Part shown: in pieces, positions 1 to 6,270 of the stretch
How the letters are laid out: the number at the start of each line of letters is the position of its first letter
Numbering within the stretch: position 1 is the first letter of the stretch
Assembly: GCA_030694465.1 (NCBI GenBank)
Contig: JAUXYJ010000049.1
Span: 1 to 35,936 of the forward strand
DNA length: 35,936 nt
Source: Deltaproteobacteria bacterium
GTDB taxonomy: Bacteria > Myxococcota_A > Polyangia > Polyangiales > Ga0077539
Direction: 5' to 3'
The notes under the pieces: model-generated
What the model was told of the DNA's origin: nothing
The model's input: only the letters and a program-made list of their open reading frames with translations
Database searches by the model: none
Position numbers and translations under genes: made by a program

Positions 1-191
1 TGCTTGCGCACACGCGCCGCGATGACCTTCTGCCACGTAGCCGCGAGCGCCTCGTGCGAATCCGCCTTCTCGATTGCACACAATAAGCGCCAAGCCTTTG
101 CACGCGAGCGCCTCGCGCGACGCAGACCCAACGTCAACTCCGCGGGCCTCACCATGGGCCCGCCATCGATCAACACCAGTTGAGCACCCAT
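1..191 (-). CDS. Hypothetical protein, N-terminal part only (runs off left edge)
   Basis: An open frame starts at ATG 191-189 and stays open to the window edge, giving at least 63 residues and beginning MGAQLVLIDGGPM. Its ATG overlaps the stop of the RNase H gene (TGATG), which indicates translational coupling and a third gene in the same leftward operon. The visible part is rich in Arg, Ala and Leu and is probably helical after residue 16. I recognise no domain. The coupling is the main support for it being real. Confidence 0.5.
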   Translation of the reverse strand, partial: MGAQLVLIDGGPMVRPAELTLGLRRARRSRAKAWRLLCAIEKADSHEALAATWQKVIAARVRK

Positions 192-682
192 CACGCCGCC
201 TTTGCTTTGATCGCTTGGACCAACCGTCTGCGCGCCATCCCCGCGAGCTCGTCAGCCCGCTCGTTTCCCGCCAACCCGCTGTGCCCCGGAACAAGCTCCG
301 TTCGCACATTCGGCATCGCCGCAAGCAACCGACGCACCGCGCGCGCGACGCGCCCCGAGAGCTTCACCGCATCGAGGTGCCACGTTGACCTCGCATCCAC
401 CGCGCCAAGCGCCCACGCGCTATCGCAATACACCGTGGCCCGCGCGTCATTGCCCCACCCCTCGCGCACGAGCTGCAACGCGCGCCCGATGGCCCAGACC
501 TCAGCGCAATTGTTGCTTGCCCGCGGGATCGCTTCGGCCATTTCGGCAACGATTTCGCTGCCCTCGAAGATGACCACGCCCGCGCCACCGGGCCGCTCAC
601 TCGTGTTGCCACTGCCATCGGTCCACACGTGCAACCAGTCACCCGGCGACGTCGCCGGAGCACCGAGCTTCGCGGCGCTCAT
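191..682 (-). CDS. rnhA: Ribonuclease HI
   Basis: The 163-residue product matches type 1 RNase H, which cleaves the RNA strand of RNA-DNA hybrids using a two-metal acidic centre. The visible catalytic residues, in order, are the Asp of WTDGSG, the Glu of NNCAE, the Asp of YCDSAW, the His of PGHSG and the Asp of GNERADELA. This is the complete family set at normal family length. The start ATG overlaps the stop of the upstream XRE regulator (ATGA), and the stop overlaps the start of the next gene, so it is the middle gene of a coupled leftward operon. Because it sits in an integrated element, it may be an accessory copy rather than the housekeeping rnhA. A 16-bp perfect palindrome lies in its 5' coding region at 643-658. 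Confidence 0.88.
   Translation of the reverse strand: MSAAKLGAPATSPGDWLHVWTDGSGNTSERPGGAGVVIFEGSEIVAEMAEAIPRASNNCAEVWAIGRALQLVREGWGNDARATVYCDSAWALGAVDARSTWHLDAVKLSGRVARAVRRLLAAMPNVRTELVPGHSGLAGNERADELAGMARRRLVQAIKAKAA
643..658. repeat. 16-bp perfect palindrome within rnhA
   Basis: This is the first copy of CCGGCGACGTCGCCGG; the identity with the copy at 18012 extends to 21 bp. It is coding sequence here (residues 9-14 of RNase H), so a regulatory role is uncertain. Confidence 0.45.
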
Positions 683-879
683 GCGGCCTCGTCTTTGACG
701 AAAGTCGCAGGGTCGAGACCAAGAACGTCGGCAAGCCGAAGTGCGATACGCAGCGATGGGCGATTGAGCCCCCGCTCGATCCTGACGATGGTGCTCTGCA
801 CAACCCCGACACGAGCCGCGAGGTCCTTCTGGGTCATTCCGAGGGCCCTACGGGCGATGCGCAAGTCAGAGTGCTTCAT
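679..879 (-). CDS. XRE-family transcriptional regulator (small)
   Basis: This 66-residue protein is essentially one Cro/C1-type helix-turn-helix domain. The scanning helix region reads MTQKDLAARVGVVQSTIVRIERG, with the IERG signature of the family. I chose ATG 879 because the longer open frame adds non-homologous residues upstream of the domain. The stop overlaps the RNase H start. It faces a second XRE gene across a 95-bp divergent gap, an arrangement resembling phage switch regions. It probably binds the gap and controls one or both directions; that role is inferred. Confidence 0.8.
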   Translation of the reverse strand: MKHSDLRIARRALGMTQKDLAARVGVVQSTIVRIERGLNRPSLRIALRLADVLGLDPATFVKDEAA

Positions 880-948
880 AGCGTTTGAGAATATCAACGC
901 GAGCATACATTGCAAGTACACATATCTTTTCTTGCTCTTCTCGCCAAC

Positions 949-962
949 ATGCGTACACGCAT
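949..962. promoter_or_regulatory. Inverted repeat, candidate XRE operator
   Basis: In the 95-bp gap between the divergent XRE genes lies ATGCGT-AC-ACGCAT, a perfect 6-bp inverted repeat with a 2-bp spacer. It ends 12 bp before the start codon of the rightward XRE gene. Its location fits an operator for one of the flanking XRE proteins. No convincing promoter boxes were identified. Confidence 0.45.
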
Positions 963-974
963 ACGCTCAGCCTC

Positions 975-1457
975 ATGACTCTCGGAGAGCGGATCAGGGC
1001 GCGACGACTGGCCCTTGGGATGACCCAGATGGTCTTGGCCGAACGGATCGGCGTGGCGCAGAGCACGCTCGTCAGGGCTGAGCGCAATGCCTCACATCCA
1101 GACGGGTCCACGCTGGTCAACCTTGGGGCGGCGCTGGGCGTCACCGTCGAGTGGCTACTGAACGGCGACGAAGCTGCCGCTCTCCCGTCGCTTTCCCCTC
1201 AGCTCGAAGCAGACGCAGACGCCGACGCCGAGGACTCGCCCGAGACGATTGGCCAACGCCGAGGGTTCGAGAAACAGGTCGCAGCGGCACGCAAAGAGCT
1301 CGCCCGGCGCGACGAGTCCGTCGAAGAATGGGTGTGGCCTTTTGTTGCACAAACAAACAACTACACGCTCGACGACTCGCCCCCGTCCGTCGCGATGTTG
1401 TGTTCTTTGGCGAGGCACATCGCGAGCTTTGCCGCGCCGCCGCGCAAAGAAAAGTGA
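975..1457 (+). CDS. XRE-family transcriptional regulator with C-terminal extension
   Basis: From ATG 975 the product has 160 residues. The first ~65 form a Cro/C1 helix-turn-helix domain (MTQMVLAERIGVAQSTLVRAER). An acidic Ala/Asp/Glu-rich linker at about residues 75-90 leads into a helical C-terminal part of unknown function. An in-frame start at 885 would add 30 residues unrelated to the family and would span the candidate operator, so I reject it. The gene is followed after 148 bp by an ImmA/IrrE-type protease gene. XRE repressor plus ImmA-type peptidase is a known pairing in which the protease inactivates the repressor and induces the element. Confidence 0.82.
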   Translation: MTLGERIRARRLALGMTQMVLAERIGVAQSTLVRAERNASHPDGSTLVNLGAALGVTVEWLLNGDEAAALPSLSPQLEADADADAEDSPETIGQRRGFEKQVAAARKELARRDESVEEWVWPFVAQTNNYTLDDSPPSVAMLCSLARHIASFAAPPRKEK

Positions 1458-1605
1458 TGTTTTGTCACCTGTTTGGCTCGGACATTCTCTGACACCCCGG
1501 TCACGGCCATTCGCGCTGGCAACGCGCTGAATCTACCAGAGCTCTGGTCTCTAGTGCGCGATCCACCGAGTGACGCAACGGCAACCACGCGAGGCATAGT
1601 GAGGC

Positions 1606-2151
1606 ATGGATCGCAGACAACGGATCATCAGCGACCTTGCAGGTGCGCCTGCGCGCGTGGAGCCCGAGACCGCGAGCGCGCTCGAAGCGACCGCCGACGC
1701 CCTCCACGCTGGGGTCGCCAGCTATTGCGCGTGCGCATATGCGCCACAGTCCCTCTCTGAATTTGCTGAGATGAACCCGCGAACAACCTTCGATCGGGTT
1801 GCAGAAATGCTGAGAATTCACACAGAGACAGTAGACTGGCTCGACGCCTCGACGCTGGCGCTGTGGTGCGAAGCCACCGCGACCATCCTCTTGTCCCGCT
1901 CACTGCGTTCAACCGAACGCGCGCTGATGCTCACACACGAGCTTGCGCACGAACGCCGTCGACGCGCGCCACATCGCGAGGTCCTCTACCTGACACTCGC
2001 GCTGCTTTTACCCAGATATTTGCTCGAGAAAATCCCCACTGGCCGTGTCGTAACTGGCTTTGGTCTGCAGCGTGTCTGCCCTTGGCCCGTCCCCTTCGAG
2101 CTCTGTGAAGCACGCGCAGCAGCGCTTCGACGCTCGGAGTTCGATGACTAG
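1606..2151 (+). CDS. ImmA/IrrE-type metallopeptidase
   Basis: The 181-residue protein carries a zincin motif HELAH at residues 111-115 within LMLTHELAHERRR, followed by a hydrophobic helix LTLALLLPRYLL. This layout is seen in ImmA/IrrE (COG2856-like) peptidases, where the helix after HExxH packs near the active site and usually ends in a Pro. The third zinc ligand is not obvious; Glu125 is a candidate. The start follows a GTGAGG ribosome-binding site. Its place directly behind an XRE gene supports a role in cleaving that repressor, as in the ImmA/ImmR system of Bacillus ICEBs1. The rest of the protein is divergent, so the call rests on the motif and the context. Confidence 0.72.
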   Translation: MDRRQRIISDLAGAPARVEPETASALEATADALHAGVASYCACAYAPQSLSEFAEMNPRTTFDRVAEMLRIHTETVDWLDASTLALWCEATATILLSRSLRSTERALMLTHELAHERRRRAPHREVLYLTLALLLPRYLLEKIPTGRVVTGFGLQRVCPWPVPFELCEARAAALRRSEFDD

Positions 2152-2326
2152 CTCACGAATATTCTTCAGAGTAACGGCATTAAAAGAGCTTGTACGCATA
2201 ATTCTGTTGCGTCACTCATGTTGTTAACGCATAAATTCTTCTTGCGGGTCACTCCCCGCAGGAGGCATCTATGACTTGTTTGCAACGTCGGCTGTTCACA
2301 ACGCCTTGGCCCCAGGCGGAGGCTCT

Positions 2327-2521
2327 ATGAGCCACCCACGGTCGCACACCTGGGTCGCCCTTCGCCCCTACCGCGCGTGGTGCGATCGCTGCGGCGCCGT
2401 GCGCGAGTCGGTCTTCGGCATGCGCCGCTATATCCGCCCGTTTCAGCACAAGTGGGAGCGGCTCTCGCCCGCGTGCGTTGCGCCGGCCTCGGTGCCCAGA
2501 GGCTCGCGTGATGTTCGCTGA
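2327..2521 (+). CDS. Small Cys-containing protein of unknown function
   Basis: The ATG at 2327 is preceded by a good ribosome-binding site (GGCGGAGG), which favours it over an upstream in-frame start. The 64-residue product has a CDRCG knuckle at about residues 20-24 and one more Cys near the C-terminus. It is rich in Arg, Trp and Pro, like small zinc-ribbon proteins of phages and mobile elements. Its end overlaps the next gene by 11 bp, so the two are probably expressed together with the integrase. I do not recognise a family. Confidence 0.55.
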   Translation: MSHPRSHTWVALRPYRAWCDRCGAVRESVFGMRRYIRPFQHKWERLSPACVAPASVPRGSRDVR

Positions 2522-2879
2522 GTTTTCGCTGCCCTCGCTGCTCGCTGCGCGCGACATCGTGGGGCGTCTGCAGTGCTCGCGTTCGCAGGCCTACGAGCAC
2601 CTGCGCGCGTGTGCCCTGCGCTATCATGGGCGCCCCGCGACACGGCGCGGGATGCTTCGGGTCTCACGCGAGGCGTGGGCCAAATACGAGACAGAGGTGT
2701 TGGCGTGCGGCTCAATCATCGAGGCGGAATTTGGTACGCGCACCTCCGCTGCGCAGATGGTTCGCGGATCAAAAAGTCGACAGGCTGCACCGATCGAGCG
2801 GCCGCGCAAACGATCGCGATCCAGTGGGAGCGAGAGCTCGCTGATCCCGACGCCGCAGCGCTATCGCGAGAGACCGTAG
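2511..2879 (+). CDS. Helix-turn-helix protein, excisionase-like
   Basis: The 122-residue product starts at ATG 2511. Residues ~9-60 resemble an AlpA/excisionase-type helix-turn-helix with a wing: LLAARDIVGRLQCSRSQAYE for the helices, then a Gly/Arg-rich loop and MLRVSREAWAKYE. Downstream of about residue 75 the sequence becomes Arg/Ser-rich and low in information. That part overlaps the integrase coding region in another frame. A short DNA-binding protein just upstream of an integrase fits a recombination directionality factor or a regulator of int. The 175-bp overlap with the integrase is unusual. It could reflect translational coupling, or the functional protein may be shorter than the frame. 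Confidence 0.6.
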   Translation: MFAEFSLPSLLAARDIVGRLQCSRSQAYEHLRACALRYHGRPATRRGMLRVSREAWAKYETEVLACGSIIEAEFGTRTSAAQMVRGSKSRQAAPIERPRKRSRSSGSESSLIPTPQRYRERP

Positions 2880-3844
2880 AGAGCTCCCTCGAGCGGCTCG
2901 TCCGCGCACAGCGCAATGAGCGAACACGCTCGTTTTATGCGCAAAAAGCCGGGCACTTGATCGCGCTGCTCGGTGCCGATACGAGGCTCTCGGACCTGCG
3001 CCCGCGCCACCTCGACAGCTACCTCGCCACGCGCCGCACGCACAGCGTGACCGAGCACACGATCCACAAAGAGCTCGGCACGCTGCGCACGGCCCTCCGC
3101 GCGAGCGCGCGCCTGGGGCTCTTTCGCGGAGACACCCTCGCCCTCATCCCGAGGCACTCGCCCGAGTATCAGCCGCGCGAGCGCTGGCTCACGCTCGACG
3201 AGGTCTTTGCACTCATTAGCGCGTGGCACGTGTCGCAGGCTGACCACGCCGCGCGGGCTGCGTTTGCCGTCGCGACCGGCGCCGAGTGGGCCGCCCTCGG
3301 TCGGGCCCAGCGCGTGGACCTCACCGCGGACTATGTTCGCGTCCGCGGGACCAAGAGCGCGCGGCGCGATCGCGTCGTGCCGGTGGTGCTCGATTGGCAG
3401 CGCACCCTGCTCGATTTTGTTCGCACGCACGCGGGAGGCGTCGATGGGGCGCTCTTTGCGCCCTGGGGGCAGCGCGCTTCGCTGCTCTCGCTTGAGCGCG
3501 CCGCGCGCCGGTGTGGGCAAGAGCACACGACCTGGCACGACCTGCGCCGCACGTTTGCCCAGCTGCTGCGCAGGGCGGGCGCTCGGCTCGAGGACATCTC
3601 GCCCGTGCTCGGACACTCGAACACCAAGGTCACGCAGACCGTGTACGCGAGGCTCGATGCCGAGGGTCTGCGCGATCGACTGCTCGCCGCGACTGGGACA
3701 CCGGTGGGACAAAGCGTCCCGAACAGCGTGGATTTTGGGGACCCTCTGGACCCTGTCCCTTCAAGAAACGCTGCAAATTTAGTGGGTTGTCCGGGACTTG
3801 AACCCGGAGCCAACGGATTAAAAGTCCGCTGCTCTACCGATTGA
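2705..3844 (+). CDS. int: Tyrosine recombinase (integrase), C-terminus encoded within tRNA-Lys
   Basis: I favour GTG 2705 as start because the domain begins there (RLNHRGGIWYAHLRC) and an AGAGG sequence precedes it; an in-frame GTG at 2573 is possible. The 379-residue product has an N-terminal arm-binding-like part, a core-binding SAM-like domain and a catalytic domain. Visible catalytic residues are Lys217 (GTKSARRDR), His278 and Arg281 (HDLRRTF), His304 (LGHSNTKV) and nucleophile Tyr314 (VYARL). At the usual position of the first catalytic Arg the sequence reads TGAEW, with Glu194 where Arg is common. The last ~20 codons and the TGA stop (3842-3844) lie inside the tRNA-Lys gene on the opposite strand, so the attachment core forms the C-terminus of the protein. 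It catalyses integration and excision of the left-hand element. Confidence 0.88.
   Translation: MRLNHRGGIWYAHLRCADGSRIKKSTGCTDRAAAQTIAIQWERELADPDAAALSRETVESSLERLVRAQRNERTRSFYAQKAGHLIALLGADTRLSDLRPRHLDSYLATRRTHSVTEHTIHKELGTLRTALRASARLGLFRGDTLALIPRHSPEYQPRERWLTLDEVFALISAWHVSQADHAARAAFAVATGAEWAALGRAQRVDLTADYVRVRGTKSARRDRVVPVVLDWQRTLLDFVRTHAGGVDGALFAPWGQRASLLSLERAARRCGQEHTTWHDLRRTFAQLLRRAGARLEDISPVLGHSNTKVTQTVYARLDAEGLRDRLLAATGTPVGQSVPNSVDFGDPLDPVPSRNAANLVGCPGLEPGANGLKVRCSTD
3783..3844. other. Probable attachment site (attR/attL) in the tRNA-Lys 3' part
   Basis: The tyrosine integrase gene abuts and enters the 3' half of tRNA-Lys, the classic insertion target of such enzymes. The crossover core is probably within the anticodon-to-3'-end segment, shared by tRNA and integrase. 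The second copy should lie left of this window. Exact core limits cannot be set from one end. Confidence 0.6.
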
Positions 3845-3855
3845 GCTAACAACCC
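3783..3855 (-). tRNA. tRNA-Lys (anticodon TTT)
   Basis: On the minus strand the 73-nt sequence folds as a complete cloverleaf. The acceptor stem is GGGTTGT/ACAACCC with discriminator A, and the D arm is AGCTCAATCGGTAGAGC. The anticodon arm is GCGGA-CTTTTAA-TCCGT with anticodon TTT, and the T arm is CCGGG-TTCAAGT-CCCGG. CCA is not encoded. The gene is intact even though an element is inserted at its 3' end, as expected when the element restores the 3' half. The convergent integrase gene covers its 3' 62 nt. Confidence 0.96.
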
Positions 3856-3907
3856 CTGCGAGTTAGCGACCAGACCATTTGTTATGGCTCGCCGCTAAAG
3901 GGGCCGG

Positions 3908-3937
3908 TACATTGAGGATTTCTTTCGCTCCGGTCAA
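3908..3937 (-). promoter_or_regulatory. Candidate sigma70-type promoter of tRNA-Lys
   Basis: Reading the minus strand, TTGACC (3937-3932) is followed after 18 bp by AATGTA (3913-3908). The -35 box matches the consensus at five of six bases, while the -10 box is weak. Transcription would start near 3900, about 45 nt before the mature tRNA 5' end, which is reasonable for a processed leader. Confidence 0.35.
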
Positions 3938-4103
3938 TGGTTGAATTGCGGTCCCCGTCCACTTTGCCTGTGCGAGGTTGCACTCTGACCGTGAGCCTCT
4001 ACGCTGCGCTCGCGTTTTCTAGCCCTCTCTACCTAGCCCCACGCGTCACTTGGGTCCTCGCCCTCACCCGCGGTGATCCAACAAACGACGCATCTATCGC
4101 TCG

Positions 4104-5720
4104 ATGAATCTGATTCGATCTTCATTTCTGGCTCTCTGCGTCTGGGTCGCCGCTTGCCATTCATCCACGCCCACTGACGCCGCAAGCACGACAGCGCCCT
4201 CGCTCCTCGCCGACGCAAGCGACAGCGCCCAAGACGCAATCGGTGAGACCGACGCCTACGAAGCGCAGGACGCGAGCGCCGATGTCACCGTCGAAGAGCC
4301 CTTTACGCCGCCCACGCAGATCATGGCGCGAGGCTTTTGGGTGCCCATTCGGCGTGCTGCCAACCGCCACGCGCCGCTGGCTGGCTACCTCCGCGCGGGC
4401 AGCATCGTGGCGCTCAAGGGGACGAGGGTGTCACGCGAGACCTGCCCCGTCAGGCGAGAGCTCCGACGCGAAGGTGGCTGGTACGAGCTTCAAGACGGAG
4501 GATTCGTCTGTGTGGGCGGTGCGCTGGCGATTCCGTGGCAGGACGGACAGCGAGAGCTTCGTCAAGCGCAGCCCGATCTGGACGCGGGCATGCCCTATCG
4601 CTACGCGATTGTGTACGGGCGGAGCGCGGTCTTTCGCGAGTTTCCGAGCAGCGACGAGCTTCATGACAACCGAGGCTGGCGTCTCGCGTTTGAGGCACGG
4701 GACGGTGGCACAGGCGAGAGCAGCCACCGGCGCCGGCACAGCGACGACGACGACGATCGACCGCGACGTCCAGGCTTGGGTGATCTCCGAGGCGATCGCC
4801 AGTCCAACATGATCCGACGGCTCATGACGGGCATGTACGTTTCGCTCGATCGGTTGGCCCATGACCGCGGCGGCGACACAAACTACTGGCGCACCCAGGC
4901 CGGAGGGCTCGTCCCCGCAGGTCCGCTCTCGATCGTGCGCGCGTGGAGCGAGTTTCGCGGGGTGGTGCTCGACGGCACGACGGCGCACCTGCCCTACGCG
5001 TTTATGTCCAGCACGAGCGGCTTCTTGTATCGCGTGCTTCGCGAAGGTCGCGCTGTCGAGTTCGTGAGGAGAATTCCACGACATCAGGGCATTCAGCTCG
5101 CCGCCGCAGAGCCCATTACCATTGGCGAAAACCGCTACTGGCGCACCGAGGCCGACCCCAACCTCGCGGTCAAAGAAGCCAACGTCGGTCTGGCGGTCGC
5201 GCGCCCAAGGCCCACCTGGTTTGAAGCGACCGAGCGCTGGATCGACATCGATCTCAACCAACAGATTCTCGTGGCCTACGACGGCGAGACGCCCGCGTTT
5301 GCGACGCTGGTCTCGACCGGCAAGCGCGACCACGGCGAGCTCGAGCGCTATCACACGCCCAACGGGCAGTACCGTGTCTATTCAAAGCATGTGACCACAA
5401 CGATGGACGGCGACACTGCGATGGCGGGGCCGTACTCGATCGAGGACGTCCCGTGGGTGATGTACTTCTGGGATTCGTATGCGATTCACGGCGCGTTTTG
5501 GCACGGTCAGTGGGGTTGGCGCATGTCCCATGGCTGCGTCAACATGGCGCCCAACGACGCGCGCTGGTTGTTCTTCTTCGCCAATCCGCAGCTTCCCTCG
5601 GGCTGGCACGGCGTGTTTTCTGGGCGTGAAGAGAACGGATCACCCGTGATCATTCACGCCGGGGATCGCCCGCCCCGACCCTACCGCCCCAGACGGCGCC
5701 GCGACAACGACGACTACTGA
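4104..5720 (+). CDS. L,D-transpeptidase (YkuD) lipoprotein
   Basis: The 538-residue precursor has a lipoprotein signal peptide ending at VAAC (Cys18), then an Ala/Asp/Thr-rich linker to about residue 70. A central region carries SH3-like or repeat character. An unusual basic-acidic low-complexity insert with a run of five Asp sits near residues 208-232. A YkuD catalytic domain starts around residue 372. The domain contains the conserved YAIHGAFW His motif and SHGCVNM, with Cys478 as nucleophile. YkuD enzymes form 3-3 peptidoglycan crosslinks or attach lipoproteins to peptidoglycan in the periplasm. The C-terminus is Arg/Pro/Asp-rich. It is transcribed alone, converging on the glutaredoxin gene. 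Confidence 0.88.
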   Translation: MNLIRSSFLALCVWVAACHSSTPTDAASTTAPSLLADASDSAQDAIGETDAYEAQDASADVTVEEPFTPPTQIMARGFWVPIRRAANRHAPLAGYLRAGSIVALKGTRVSRETCPVRRELRREGGWYELQDGGFVCVGGALAIPWQDGQRELRQAQPDLDAGMPYRYAIVYGRSAVFREFPSSDELHDNRGWRLAFEARDGGTGESSHRRRHSDDDDDRPRRPGLGDLRGDRQSNMIRRLMTGMYVSLDRLAHDRGGDTNYWRTQAGGLVPAGPLSIVRAWSEFRGVVLDGTTAHLPYAFMSSTSGFLYRVLREGRAVEFVRRIPRHQGIQLAAAEPITIGENRYWRTEADPNLAVKEANVGLAVARPRPTWFEATERWIDIDLNQQILVAYDGETPAFATLVSTGKRDHGELERYHTPNGQYRVYSKHVTTTMDGDTAMAGPYSIEDVPWVMYFWDSYAIHGAFWHGQWGWRMSHGCVNMAPNDARWLFFFANPQLPSGWHGVFSGREENGSPVIIHAGDRPPRPYRPRRRRDNDDY

Positions 5721-5751
5721 ACGATCCCGCCCCTCTCACCGAGGCTACAGC

Positions 5752-6081
5752 CTACGACGCGGTCTCTGTGGTCTGTCCCAAGAGCTTCTGCAGCTCACCA
5801 TTGGAGTACATATCCCGCACAATGTCCGCTCCGCCGACGAACTGAGCGTCGATGTAGAGCTGCGGAAACGTGGGCCAATCGCTGAACTCTTTCATCCCTT
5901 GTCGCACGTCGGCGTCGGCGAGGATGTTCACCGTCTCAAAGGGCACACCCACTTTGACAAGGATCTGGATGACCGTCCCGGAGAAGCCGCACTGCGGAAA
6001 GTTCTTGGTGCCCTTCATAAAGAGAACCACTTTGCTCTTGCTCACGAGCTGCTGAAGTTGTGCGCGTTGCGTGTCATCCAT
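5752..6081 (-). CDS. grxD: Monothiol glutaredoxin, Grx4 family
   Basis: From ATG 6081 the product is 109 residues, the family's normal size. It contains KGTKNFPQCGFSG with the monothiol CGFS active site, the WPTFPQLY motif (cis-Pro) and GGADIVRDMY, which together bind glutathione. Grx4 proteins carry a 2Fe-2S cluster between two monomers and deliver Fe-S clusters to targets, often with BolA. The longer open frame reaching 6240 adds unrelated residues overlapping the divergent nadE upstream region and is rejected. It is divergent from nadE, with 189 bp between the start codons. Confidence 0.93.
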   Translation of the reverse strand: MDDTQRAQLQQLVSKSKVVLFMKGTKNFPQCGFSGTVIQILVKVGVPFETVNILADADVRQGMKEFSDWPTFPQLYIDAQFVGGADIVRDMYSNGELQKLLGQTTETAS

Positions 6082-6270
6082 GGTGCAAATTCTCTCTTGT
6101 TCGACGCTTGATATGGGGACGTTAGGCTGCGCGCTGGCGGCGCGACATCTCTCAGTGCGCAGGGATACCACCGTCCAACGTTGGCGCCACTGCTTGGTCG
6201 CGCAGAATGCGTGGCGCGACGCAAGAAGATCGCCCCCCATGGCTCGCGTGACGTTGCTATCGTCTCGCGC

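Larger units (their letters stand above)
1..3844. mobile_element. Right end of an integrative element at tRNA-Lys
   Basis: The segment ends with a tyrosine integrase gene that runs into the 3' half of a tRNA-Lys gene. It also contains two XRE regulators, an ImmA/IrrE-type protease and an RNase H, a gene mix usual for prophages and integrative elements. The tRNA lies on the minus strand with its 3' end to the left, so an element inserted at the tRNA 3' end would lie to the left, as these genes do. The other boundary is outside the window. No structural phage or conjugation genes are visible here, so the element class is undetermined. Confidence 0.7.

Noticed and set aside
2770..2776. CAAAAAG run as a programmed -1 frameshift site joining HTH and integrase frames
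   Set aside because: In the HTH frame the codons are TCA-AAA-AGT, so the P-site tRNA could not re-pair after slipping; the integrase also has its own plausible start.
2861..3712. Long minus-strand open frame opposite the integrase
   Set aside because: Shadow of the integrase gene with low-complexity Arg/Ala-rich translation.
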